Assembly: GCA_046294915.1 (NCBI GenBank)
Contig: JBKBOE010000028.1
Coordinates: forward strand, 1 to 32,718
Length of the DNA: 32,718 bases
From: UBA2336 sp046294915
Lineage (GTDB): Bacteria; Bacteroidota; Bacteroidia; Cytophagales; Cyclobacteriaceae
Direction: 5' to 3'
The stretch's first letter is position 1. The number at the start of each line of letters is the position of its first letter. This document shows, piece after piece, positions 1 to 7,785 of the stretch. Position numbers and translations under genes: made by a program. The notes under the pieces are model-generated. The model saw only the letters and a list, made by a program, of their open reading frames with translations, had not been told where the DNA came from and searched no databases.

Positions 1-208
1 AAATCACAACGCTTATTTTGAAGGTTTTCGACCCTGCGGACATGTCAAAGATCGTTTACTGAAAGCAAATCACAACACGTAGTTCACAAGGCCAGAGCCA
101 GCAGGACATGTCAAAGATCGTTTACTGAAAGCAAATCACAACGTTGTGAGGTACTGCTAACTTTGCCTTGTTCATGTCAAAGATCGTTTACTGAAAGCAA
201 ATCACAAC
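1..208 (-). CRISPR. End of a type II-C-like CRISPR array
   Basis: Three identical complete 36-nt repeats lie at 41-76, 107-142 and 173-208, and the last 10 nt of a fourth lie at 1-10. The three spacers between them are each exactly 30 nt (11-40, 77-106, 143-172) and unrelated to one another. Read on the minus strand the repeat begins GTTGTGATTTGCTTTCAG and ends CTTTGACATG. A GTTGTG start, 36-nt length and 30-nt spacers fit type II-C (Cas9) arrays of Bacteroidota, so crRNA is inferred to run on the minus strand. No cas gene is in the window; the array continues past base 1, where the cas genes could be. The terminal repeat at 173-208 is not degenerate, which weakly suggests the leader-proximal end. 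Subtype is inferred from the repeat alone. Confidence 0.93.
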
Positions 209-251
209 GCATCGCTTCCGTTTTCAACGGAGCGTTGCGATTTGCTTTCAG
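209..251 (-). other. Inverted partial CRISPR repeat (candidate tracrRNA anti-repeat)
   Basis: Positions 234-251 (GTTGCGATTTGCTTTCAG) are the reverse complement of the last 18 nt of the adjacent repeat (191-208) with a single mismatch. The 25 nt between the arms contain a second small hairpin, TCCGTT-TTC-AACGGA (about 216-230). A minus-strand transcript would carry the anti-repeat first, then the small hairpin, then the first repeat of the array. This could be a tracrRNA-like element, a remnant of one, or simply an inverted degenerate repeat acting as a terminator. No T-run follows, so a factor-independent terminator is poorly supported. The stop codon of the neighbouring MFS gene (248-250) lies inside the arm. 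Confidence 0.5.
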
Positions 252-1477
252 GCTGCCTGGGGGCTGGCGCCACGCTTCAAACTCCTCCGCGCAAGCACCG
301 TACTAATAACCGAAAGCACCGCTCCAAATACCATGGCGCTCTCCGGAAAGTAAACCGGTGCGGAAGGCCCCGTAAACCAGGCAAACAAAACACTGTTCAT
401 AACAAACGGCCCAATGATGGAACACAAACTCATCAGGCTGGTAAACCCGCCCTGCAGTTCGCCCTGCTCATTGGGCGGTATCAGGGTTGACATAATGCCC
501 TGTAATGCCGGGCCGGCTATGCCGCCCAGGCAGTACACCACGGTAAACGCGTACATCATCCAGCCCTGCGAAGCCACAGCATACAACATAAAACCGGCCG
601 CATACAACCCCAGGCCCACATACACGCTGCGCTGCTGGCCAAGGGCCGGAATAATCAGGCGAATAAGCCAGCCTGAAACGATGGCGTACACAAAACCAAC
701 CACCCCCAACGATATACCTATGTCCGATTCCTTCCAGCCAAATTTCTCTATGGTATAATACGACCAGTTGCTTTGCACTGCATGGGTGGCTATGTATAGA
801 AACGCCAGGGAAACAAACAACCCGCGAATCACCGGAAAGCGGAACAAACTCTTGAGCGTACCCAGCGGGTTTGCACGCTTCCAGCTAAACGCCCTCCGGT
901 TTTCCGGCAGCAGTGACTCGGGCAGAATGAAAAATCCATACAACCAGTTTAACAGGGTTAAGCCGGCAGCAAACAAAAAAGGCACCCGTGTACCCAACCC
1001 GCCAAGCAACCCGCCAATAACCGGCCCGATGATAAACCCTAACCCAAACGCTGCGCCTATAATCCCGAAATTTTGCGACCGCTTTTCGGGCGTGCTGATA
1101 TCGGCAATGTAAGCGCCAGCTGTAGTAAAACTTGCCCCCATAATGCCGGCAATGGCGCGTCCTAAAAACAACCAGCCCAGGGTAGGGGCAAAGGCCAGAA
1201 AAAGGTAATCAATACCAAAACCAAACAACGATGCCAGCAACACCGGTCTGCGACCAAACCGGTCGCTCAATGCACCCACCACGGGGGCACACACAAACTG
1301 CATAATGGCATACGAGGAAATAAGCCAGCCACCGTACTTCGAAGCATCGCTTAAACCACTCCCCGAAAGTTCCTGGATGAGGCGCGGCATCACCGGAATA
1401 ATTATACCCCAGCCGGTTACATCAATTAATAAGGTTACGAAAATGAAGCCGAGGGCCGGCTTCCGCGATTGTGGCAT
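248..1477 (-). CDS. MFS drug-efflux transporter, TetA/TCR-like
   Basis: A 409-residue integral membrane protein of the major facilitator superfamily (DHA1 type, 12 predicted membrane segments). An acidic residue in helix 1 (LLIDVTGWGIIIPVMP) is followed by motif A between helices 2 and 3 (GALSDRFGRRPVLL) and motif C in helix 5 (GFIIGPVIGGLLG). The segment GRAIAGIMGASFTTAGAYIAD followed by TPEKRSQNFG is close in style to tetracycline-efflux TetA proteins, so a proton-driven drug or metabolite exporter in the inner membrane is likely. The substrate cannot be read from sequence. It starts with ATG 15 nt after the YigZ stop, so the two genes are probably co-transcribed. Its TGA lies inside the inverted CRISPR repeat, 40 nt from the array. 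Confidence 0.9.
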   Translation of the reverse strand: MPQSRKPALGFIFVTLLIDVTGWGIIIPVMPRLIQELSGSGLSDASKYGGWLISSYAIMQFVCAPVVGALSDRFGRRPVLLASLFGFGIDYLFLAFAPTLGWLFLGRAIAGIMGASFTTAGAYIADISTPEKRSQNFGIIGAAFGLGFIIGPVIGGLLGGLGTRVPFLFAAGLTLLNWLYGFFILPESLLPENRRAFSWKRANPLGTLKSLFRFPVIRGLFVSLAFLYIATHAVQSNWSYYTIEKFGWKESDIGISLGVVGFVYAIVSGWLIRLIIPALGQQRSVYVGLGLYAAGFMLYAVASQGWMMYAFTVVYCLGGIAGPALQGIMSTLIPPNEQGELQGGFTSLMSLCSIIGPFVMNSVLFAWFTGPSAPVYFPESAMVFGAVLSVISTVLARRSLKRGASPQAA

Positions 1478-1492
1478 GGTAATTTTTTTCGA

Positions 1493-2110
1493 TCAAGTTA
1501 ACCCAATTTCTTCCACCGCAACGCCTTTGCGCTTTAGTAAAGCAACATGTTCAGAAAACCGGCTCGCCTTGAGCACCGCCATGCTGATTTCAACCCGGCA
1601 TTCCGATTCAAATTCCTGCTTTACTACCGATGCCCCAACCTGTTTTATAAGCCTCATAATTTCGGGAGTTTGGTCATACGTGTAGCTGAGCCGAAATGAT
1701 TTCATCACCTCCTGTTCAACAATGGAAGCCTGTTGCAGTGCCAGCGAAGCCGCAGTGCGGTAAGCGCTTATCAGCCCGCCAACACCCAGTTTCACTCCAC
1801 CAAAATACCGCACCACCACTACCAGTACGTTGGTGAGGTTTCGTGAACGGATCTGTCCCAGTATCGGGTCGCCTGCCGTATGGCCGGGTTCACCATCATC
1901 ATACACCCGAAAACGCTCCTTCCTCACTCCCAGTACCCAGGCATAACAATGGTGGCGGGCATCAAAGTACTCCTTTTTAAGTTGCTCCAGTTTTTCCTTA
2001 ATCTGGTTCTCATCCGTAACCGGATAAGCATAGGCCAGAAATTTACTGCCCTTTTCGCGGTAACTGCCCTGTGCAGGGCCTTTGATAGTAAAATACGAGT
2101 AATCGGTCAC
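1493..2110 (-). CDS. yigZ: YigZ/IMPACT family protein (UPF0029)
   Basis: This 205-residue protein matches the IMPACT/YigZ family, whose bacterial members are poorly characterised cytosolic proteins tied to translation or stress. The N-terminal domain shows family marks: GSYREKGSKFLAYAYPV, DARHHCYAWVLG, DDGEPGHTAGDPIL and VVRYFGGVKLGVGGLISAY. The remaining C-terminal part is the small ferredoxin-like DUF1949-type domain. I place the start at the GTG at 2110-2108, giving MTDYSYFTIKGPAQGSYREKG, the normal length for the family; a TTG at 2167 in frame would add 19 residues with no family counterpart. It leads a two-gene unit with the MFS exporter and is divergent from the GIN-domain gene. Confidence 0.9.
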   Translation of the reverse strand: MTDYSYFTIKGPAQGSYREKGSKFLAYAYPVTDENQIKEKLEQLKKEYFDARHHCYAWVLGVRKERFRVYDDGEPGHTAGDPILGQIRSRNLTNVLVVVVRYFGGVKLGVGGLISAYRTAASLALQQASIVEQEVMKSFRLSYTYDQTPEIMRLIKQVGASVVKQEFESECRVEISMAVLKASRFSEHVALLKRKGVAVEEIGLT

Positions 2111-2215
2111 GTATCGAAAGGTAAGCGTTCTACGTCTTAAGGAAAGTAAAATCACACTGCCGTGCAACCCCCGGTGTAGCCGGATAGTCTGTTAGTGCAT
2201 AAACGAATAATTGCC

Positions 2216-3028
2216 ATGAAAAACCTTACCATTTTATTCCTCTTTTTCATTTCCCAAACCGGTTTTGCCCAGCAACGCGAAACCGTAACCGTTCCCACGT
2301 TTACCAAAATCGGGTTTGGCGTTTCAGGTAAAGCCTACGTACGGCAGGGTAACTCCCAAAAAGTAGAATTGGAGGGAACCCGCGAGGCGCTGGATAAGGT
2401 GGAAGCAAAAGTGGAAGGCGGTAAACTGTTTATCCGCACGAAAGAAAAATGGTTTACCTGGAACTGGACCGATAAGGACAAAGTAAACGTTTACATTACC
2501 GTAAAAGATATTGAAGGTTTGAGCGTAAGCGGCTCGGGCGATCTGATTGTTGAAAACCGCATCCGCACAAATGCGCTTAAACTTGTCGTAAGCGGCTCGG
2601 GCTCGCTGAAGGTAGAAACCGATGCAGGCGATACGGAAGCCAATGTGAGTGGCTCTGGCGATATGATTGTTCGCGGTTCGCTGGCAAGTTTCGATGGGAG
2701 CATCAGTGGTTCAGGGAAAATCGAGTTAAATGCCACCATTAACCGGATTACCGCATTTGATATTTCCGGTTCGGGCAAAGCCCTGGCCTCCGGCCAAACT
2801 TCGGGTGTAGATGTAGAAATTTCCGGTTCGGGTAAAGTATTGGCAGCTGATCTGGAAACCAGTAAGTGCCGGGTGCGCATCAGCGGATCAGGTTCAGTGG
2901 AAATCAATGTAAAAGATGAACTCGATGTGAAGATTTCAGGGAGCGGAGATGTGCGCTACCTCGGCAACCCCGCCCACGTAAATGCACACAGCAGCGGCAG
3001 CGGATCGGTGAAGAAACTGAACCTGTAA
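2216..3028 (+). CDS. Secreted GIN-domain (DUF2807) beta-solenoid protein
   Basis: A 270-residue exported protein beginning MKNLTILFLFFISQTGFAQ, a clear Sec signal peptide ending in AQ. A GTG 21 nt upstream (2195) would put charged residues before the signal, so the ATG at 2216 is preferred. The mature part belongs to the 'head GIN domain' family: nine copies of the motif [VIS]SGSG recur roughly every 15-25 residues, each followed by an alternating hydrophobic strand (SGSGDLIVE, SGSGSLKVE, SGSGDMIVR and so on). This pattern predicts a right-handed beta-solenoid with the SGSG turns stacked on one edge. Function is unknown; an envelope or adhesin-like role is inferred from the family. It ends 2 bp from the convergent YhhN gene. 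Confidence 0.88.
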   Translation: MKNLTILFLFFISQTGFAQQRETVTVPTFTKIGFGVSGKAYVRQGNSQKVELEGTREALDKVEAKVEGGKLFIRTKEKWFTWNWTDKDKVNVYITVKDIEGLSVSGSGDLIVENRIRTNALKLVVSGSGSLKVETDAGDTEANVSGSGDMIVRGSLASFDGSISGSGKIELNATINRITAFDISGSGKALASGQTSGVDVEISGSGKVLAADLETSKCRVRISGSGSVEINVKDELDVKISGSGDVRYLGNPAHVNAHSSGSGSVKKLNL

Positions 3029-3030
3029 GT

Positions 3031-3723
3031 TCAGCCTTGCCCGGGCGCAGTATTTTGATGCCCCAGAATACCCGACACAATGAGGAATTGCGCCACAATA
3101 TAGGTGAGCATAATCCAGAAACCAGCAAGGGTTAACGGTTCGATAAATTTATTGATGGCCAGCAGCGAATCGGAAATCATAAACAGCAACGAACCGGCAA
3201 ACACCATCACAAAACTGGCGGATGGCGTTCGGCCGTATCGGAATAGGGCGCTCAACACCATAAGTGTAAGCACCAGTGCGTATGTAAGTACTGGCAGCCG
3301 GAGTTCGCCTAAATGCGGATAAAGAATAATAACCAGCCCCGACCCCGACAGCACTACCGGCAGTGCAAACCGAATACGCTGTAATCCCTGTAACGCATGG
3401 GTTTGCTCAACGGTGCGATGTTGCCGGAAGGTGAAGATGTAACAGACATGGGCAATCAGAAAGGCAGCCAGGCCATAGATAAAAAATCCGGAATCTTCAT
3501 CCTGAAACATCAATAGCACATCGCCAGCCCAGCTGAAAAAAAGGGCCAGCAAAAAAGTAATGGCCATTGGCTCACCTGTACGGGAAAAAACGTAATACCC
3601 GATTAGCGTAAGCAGCAAAAACGGTTTGGCGAATTGATGTACCAGGGATGCACCTGCAAGGGTAGCGTAAAGTTCAGCGCTGCTGGCTATAATGAAAAGG
3701 AATAAAAAATATTTTCGCATCAT
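3031..3723 (-). CDS. YhhN/TMEM86 family membrane protein (lysoplasmalogenase-like)
   Basis: A 230-residue, almost wholly hydrophobic protein with about eight predicted membrane helices. Family marks are the acidic segment FFSWAGDVLLMF early in the protein and SLLFMISDSLLAINKF near residue 180, the two Asp-containing helix motifs shared by YhhN and TMEM86. Mammalian TMEM86B is a lysoplasmalogenase that cleaves the vinyl-ether bond of lysoplasmalogens; the bacterial role is less certain. Its ATG lies directly after the MFS stop at 3725, so it is the last gene of the long minus-strand train beginning at ilvE. It is convergent with the GIN-domain gene, and no terminator hairpin is visible at the 2-bp junction. 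Confidence 0.85.
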   Translation of the reverse strand: MMRKYFLFLFIIASSAELYATLAGASLVHQFAKPFLLLTLIGYYVFSRTGEPMAITFLLALFFSWAGDVLLMFQDEDSGFFIYGLAAFLIAHVCYIFTFRQHRTVEQTHALQGLQRIRFALPVVLSGSGLVIILYPHLGELRLPVLTYALVLTLMVLSALFRYGRTPSASFVMVFAGSLLFMISDSLLAINKFIEPLTLAGFWIMLTYIVAQFLIVSGILGHQNTAPGQG

Positions 3724-3724
3724 G

Positions 3725-4951
3725 TTAAAGTTGATCTAATTCACTGCCAACACTTTCTGAAGGATTAGCAACCGGTACAGGCTGTGGTGCCGGCAGGGGT
3801 TTACGCATTGTAACCAGGTACAAAAAGGCAAGGCCTGCAAGCACCGCGCAGGTAATAAACGTCATCATAAAGTTTTCAGGCTGGTTGCCATAAATCCAAC
3901 CCGAGGCAAACGCCCCTACCCCAATTCCCATCTCCATAAAAATATACAGGCTGGATATTCCCCTGCCTTTATGTTTTTCATCGCTCAGATCGGTAGCCCA
4001 CGCGAATAGTGTAGGCGATGTGATTCCCTGCGCCAGACCATAGAGCGTAACGGCCACCATCAGGTCGCGGGGTGTAGTGCCAAAGCCTAGCAACATCATG
4101 GCCGTAACAGCCAAACCGGTTGAAAAGATCAGCACGTTTCGTCTGCCGTAATAATCGGAGGCCTTGCCGGCAATTAACCGAACCGAAAGCGAAGCCACCG
4201 TTAGAAAGGTGAACAACAATCCTTTATTGCGGATGCCCACAAATTCGCCAAAGTCAGGCATTACGGTATATACTGCTCCGTACGAATAGGCCGTAAGCAC
4301 CATTACCACGCAGGTTACCAGCACGCGTGGTTCAAACAAATCGCGTTTATGAATTTTCAACACCTGGTGTGTAAAGCGGTTGCGTTGCTGAAGGGTTTCT
4401 TTGATGCCCGTCAAAATCAAAATAGAAATAATGGCAAATGCCGAAGAGGTGTAAAACATAAAATTCAGCCCCAGATTATTGGCCACTGCACCTCCTACTG
4501 CCGGACCGGCAGCCATGCCCACAGTTCCGGCCGTACCCAGTAAGCCCATCGCTTCGCCACGCTTATGTGCCGGAATAATATCGGAAAGGTAAGCCGTTAA
4601 GCCGGTGGGTGTAAAGCCGGTTGAAAAACCATGCACCAGGCGAAGCAATAAAAATGCAGCAACGCTGGTAACCACAGGATAAAGTAAACTGCTGATGAAA
4701 CATACCGAAGTGCCGATAATCATTACGGGTATTCGGCCAACTTTATCGGCCATCTTTCCACTGAAAGGCCGCGATACCATAGCCGTAATGGTGAATAACG
4801 AAATAATGAGACCTTTGTACTCAGCCCCGCCCAGGCTGCTCAGGTAAGCGGGCAACTCAGGGATGAGCATGTTAAAGCTGGCAAAGAAAAGCAGCGAACT
4901 CAGGCAAAGCAGCCAGAACTGGCGGGTGTAGATTTTCTCAGGTGATTTCAA
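3725..4951 (-). CDS. MFS transporter (DHA1 family)
   Basis: A 408-residue 12-helix major facilitator protein. It carries motif A after helix 2 (SGKMADKVGRIPVMIIG), the helix 4 segment RLVHGFSTGFTPTGLTAYLSDIIP with KRGEAMGL after it, and a motif C-like GTVGMAAGPAVGG in helix 5. This suggests an inner-membrane H+-coupled exporter or permease of unknown substrate. The start is a TTG at 4951-4949 overlapping the TGA of the upstream fusion gene (TTGA), so translation is probably coupled; the next in-frame Met falls inside helix 1 and would truncate the protein. It is only distantly similar in motif wording to the MFS gene at 248-1477, so a recent duplication is unlikely. Confidence 0.88.
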   Translation of the reverse strand: MKSPEKIYTRQFWLLCLSSLLFFASFNMLIPELPAYLSSLGGAEYKGLIISLFTITAMVSRPFSGKMADKVGRIPVMIIGTSVCFISSLLYPVVTSVAAFLLLRLVHGFSTGFTPTGLTAYLSDIIPAHKRGEAMGLLGTAGTVGMAAGPAVGGAVANNLGLNFMFYTSSAFAIISILILTGIKETLQQRNRFTHQVLKIHKRDLFEPRVLVTCVVMVLTAYSYGAVYTVMPDFGEFVGIRNKGLLFTFLTVASLSVRLIAGKASDYYGRRNVLIFSTGLAVTAMMLLGFGTTPRDLMVAVTLYGLAQGITSPTLFAWATDLSDEKHKGRGISSLYIFMEMGIGVGAFASGWIYGNQPENFMMTFITCAVLAGLAFLYLVTMRKPLPAPQPVPVANPSESVGSELDQL

Positions 4952-6639
4952 TTTTCCTGGGCAAGCAAACGTTCTATTTCCTCAAAAATATTGGTATCGC
5001 TGGGGCGCGCAGCCTTTAACTGAACAAAATTTCCTTCTTTATTAACCAACACATAACGCGGGATGGAATTTACATCAAGCAGCTTGGCAGCATCCGAATC
5101 GGGGCCTATCCGGAAATGCTGGGTAAAGGGCGGATGATCGAGATTAAACTTACGAATGGCATTTTTCCAGGCCTCCGGGTCGTAGTCGATTGAAAGAAAA
5201 ACAAAAGCAATTTTGTCGCGGTATTTTTCTACCAGTCTCATGGAATGCGGCATCTCTTTCAGACAGGGCCCACACCAACTGGCCCAAAAGTCGATATATA
5301 CGGGCCGTTGTCCGCGCATTGACTTAAGAAATTGATTGAACCGTTCCTCATCTTCCTCGCCACTCATAAATCGCTGCCGCTCTGCCTCATTAGCTTCAAC
5401 AAACTGATTAGTAAGTTTCATCTGCTTTTCCAGATCAGCCACAATTTTTTCCTCCAAAGGCGTTGCCTTCAGTATATTGTAGTTTGTCCAGAATACCGAA
5501 TCATACCGCAACTGCAACAGTTTCTCCCTGCTTGGTTCACGACCTTTAAAGGGCTGAATGTTTTCAGTTTGAATATCGGTAGTTATTAATTCCAGGTGAT
5601 GGACGTGGGTAAAGGAATCGCGCGGGTTAAAGTTCTTTCCTTCTTCCAGCAGGTGTTGAAGAAAGTATTTGTTGTGCACCTTTTTGTACACAGCCAAGCC
5701 GTACATTTGTGTAAACTTCGCGTCAGCGTGATACTCCGCTTTAAGTATGCCATAATTTTGTGCATGAATATACAATGTACCTTGTTCCTCGCCATACAGT
5801 AGAGAGGCCAGGCTGAATGTCAGGCTGTCACGCGGGGGGAGTATCTTATAGTTAATGATATAAACTTCTTCGCCTTCGTGCATGGTCATGCCCTCCAGCG
5901 AAAAACTTGCGTTGTTAATATTTTTTTTAAGCCTACTGATGTGGTCCGGACGCAAAAAGACAGACCAGTCTGCACGGCTCCGCACCTGATACCCCGCAAT
6001 ATCTTTACTCATAACGCCATATAATGCAATAGGCACGTGGGCAAATTGCTGCCGGGTGTAATCGTAACTCTTTCTGAGTTGGTTTACTCGGACTTCATCT
6101 TTCCAACCGGGGAAAGGTTGTATTACTTTATAACCTTTACGTTTATAGATATCTACAGCTGCCTCTATGAGGCGTCCGTATACTGTATCATCTTTACAGT
6201 AATGGCGGTAAAACGACTGGTAAATAAAAGGTTTTGTATAATAGTTACGCGGTATGTACCTGAAGGCTCGCCTGACAATATTTTCCGGTTTGAGATCCTT
6301 CCCGAAAACCACCACATCTTTTAGTATCGTCCGGGATTGCCGCATGGCTACATGAAGGGGTGTTGCCGGATTGGTAATTACTTCCGATTCATAACCAACG
6401 CAGGTAATCCTCAAGCTGTAATTGCTGCCAACCGATGAGGGAATACGCAGCGTAAAATATCCTTCGGCATTTGAAGAAGTGCCTGCTGTCTCTCCGGCAA
6501 TTCCCACCGATGCATACGCCACCGGCTCGCCTGTAGCAGCATCAGTAAGGCGTCCTTCAATCACCCGGGGTTCAGCAGGCTGTGCCGCCAAACGCATGTT
6601 CAGCAGAGCCGTACAAACAAAAAAAACCACCCGGCACAT
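4948..6639 (-). CDS. CarboxypepD_reg-like domain / TlpA-type thioredoxin fusion, exported
   Basis: A 563-residue exported protein with an N-terminal signal (MCRVVFFVCTALLNMRLAAQ). Residues about 26-100 form a carboxypeptidase-regulatory-like beta-sandwich (GRLTDAATGEPVAYASVGI, then the NAEGYF turn), as seen in TonB-linked and DUF5686-type proteins. A middle region of about 330 residues resembles the unknown portion usually found after such domains. From about 440 to the end there is a TlpA/ResA-like thioredoxin fold with redox centre WCGPC at 455-459 and a cis-proline loop SIPRY at 525-529. A periplasmic or outer-membrane-facing thiol-disulfide oxidoreductase anchored to a structural domain is inferred. 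Its ATG is 3 nt past the prfB stop and its TGA overlaps the MFS start. Confidence 0.85.
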   Translation of the reverse strand: MCRVVFFVCTALLNMRLAAQPAEPRVIEGRLTDAATGEPVAYASVGIAGETAGTSSNAEGYFTLRIPSSVGSNYSLRITCVGYESEVITNPATPLHVAMRQSRTILKDVVVFGKDLKPENIVRRAFRYIPRNYYTKPFIYQSFYRHYCKDDTVYGRLIEAAVDIYKRKGYKVIQPFPGWKDEVRVNQLRKSYDYTRQQFAHVPIALYGVMSKDIAGYQVRSRADWSVFLRPDHISRLKKNINNASFSLEGMTMHEGEEVYIINYKILPPRDSLTFSLASLLYGEEQGTLYIHAQNYGILKAEYHADAKFTQMYGLAVYKKVHNKYFLQHLLEEGKNFNPRDSFTHVHHLELITTDIQTENIQPFKGREPSREKLLQLRYDSVFWTNYNILKATPLEEKIVADLEKQMKLTNQFVEANEAERQRFMSGEEDEERFNQFLKSMRGQRPVYIDFWASWCGPCLKEMPHSMRLVEKYRDKIAFVFLSIDYDPEAWKNAIRKFNLDHPPFTQHFRIGPDSDAAKLLDVNSIPRYVLVNKEGNFVQLKAARPSDTNIFEEIERLLAQEN

Positions 6640-6642
6640 AGG

Positions 6643-7741
6643 CTATTTGGTTACGGTAACTTCCTGAAGTTGGAGCAAAAATGCTTTCATAAAATCATCC
6701 AGGTCGCCATCCAGCACGTTTTGCGCATCGGTGCGTTCAACACCGGTGCGCGCATCCTTTACCAGCTTGTACGGATGCAGCACATAGTTTCGTATCTGCG
6801 ATCCGAAATCAATTTTCATCTTGCCGGCTTCAATTTTGTCGCGCTCGGCATTGCGCTTTTCCATTTCACGCTGGTACAATTTTGATTTGAGCATTTGCAT
6901 GGCGCGCTCGCGGTTGGCATGCTGCGAACGCTCTACCTGGCACACAATTACAATACCGGTGGGCTTATGGGTAAGTTGAACCTTTGTTTCAACCTTGTTT
7001 ACATTTTGCCCCCCTGCCCCGCCCGACCGCGAAGTTTGAATCTCCACATCGGCCGGGTTCACTTCAATGTTTATGGAATCGTCCACCTTCGGATACACAA
7101 ACACCGAAGCAAACGAGGTGTGTCTTCGCTGGTTGGAATCGAACGGTGAAATGCGCACCAGCCGGTGCACCCCGATTTCGGATTTCAGTTTGCCATACGC
7201 AAAGGGACCTTCAATTTCCAGTGTAGCCGACTTTAGCCCGGCCACTTCGCCCGGCTGATAATCTACCTGTGTTACCTTGTATCCGTTTTTTTCGGCCCAC
7301 ATAATATACATGCGGTTGAGCATATCGGCCCAGTCGTTGCTTTCGGTGCCACCCGCCCCCGGATTAATTTCGAGTACGGCACTAAGCTGATCTTCTTCAC
7401 GGCTCAGCATTTTTTTTAACTCCAGTTCCTCTACAGCCTTAGCTGTTTTTTCAAACTCCCGGTTGAGTTCATCTTCTGCGACATCACCGGCCATGTAAAA
7501 CTCATGGAGCACATCCAGGTCTTCTAAAAGTTTGTTTACCTGCTCAAAAGCATCGGTCCACACCTTTTTGGCGCGTATGTTCTTCAAAATAGTTTCGGCT
7601 TGCCTGGGGTTATTCCAGAAATCAGCCTGGTGGGTAATGGCCTCTTCGTCTTTTACTTCAACACTCTTGCGGTCGTAGTCAAAGATACCTCCTCAAAGCC
7701 TGTACGCGGCCTTTTAAATCTTTCAGTTGTTCGGTGGTCAT
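6643..7741 (-). CDS. prfB: Peptide chain release factor 2, expressed by programmed +1 frameshift
   Basis: Class I release factor recognising UAA/UGA stops. The codon-recognition motif SPF is present in RLVRISPFDSNQRRH, which separates RF2 from RF1 (PxT), and the catalytic GGQ is in GGAGGQNVNK. Starting at ATG 7741-7739, 20 codons (MTTEQLKDLKGRVQALRRYL) lead to an in-frame TGA at 7681-7679. Skipping one base continues as DYDRKSVEVKDEEA and runs without interruption to 6643. Together 20 plus 345 residues give 365, the normal RF2 length, whereas the second frame alone lacks the N-terminus. RF2 thus controls its own synthesis: low RF2 lets the ribosome pause at the UGA and shift. The gene lies between the RlmL gene (44 nt) and the thioredoxin fusion (3 nt). 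Confidence 0.97.
7678..7693 (-). promoter_or_regulatory. prfB programmed +1 frameshift site
   Basis: On the minus strand the bases read AGGAGG TAT CTT TGA C. The Shine-Dalgarno-like AGGAGG (7693-7688) sits three bases before the slippery CTT (7684-7682), followed by the poor-context stop TGA-C (7681-7678). This matches the E. coli prfB site (AGGGGG TAT CTT TGA C) in spacing and in every functional position. The reading frames on both sides encode recognisable RF2 sequence, which confirms the shift point. Confidence 0.95.
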
Positions 7742-7785
7742 AGTTAATAGTTAAACAGCAAATATAACAGGGTGTGTGTATAAGT

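Noticed and set aside
248..1477. Calling the MFS gene a tetracycline-resistance determinant
   Set aside because: Motifs are TetA-like but the substrate cannot be read from sequence, and no tetR-like regulator lies beside it.
2491..2907. Antisense open frame of 138 codons inside the GIN-domain gene
   Set aside because: It is a mirror of the repetitive SGSG coding sequence, giving SEPEPL-like repeats, and has no independent support.
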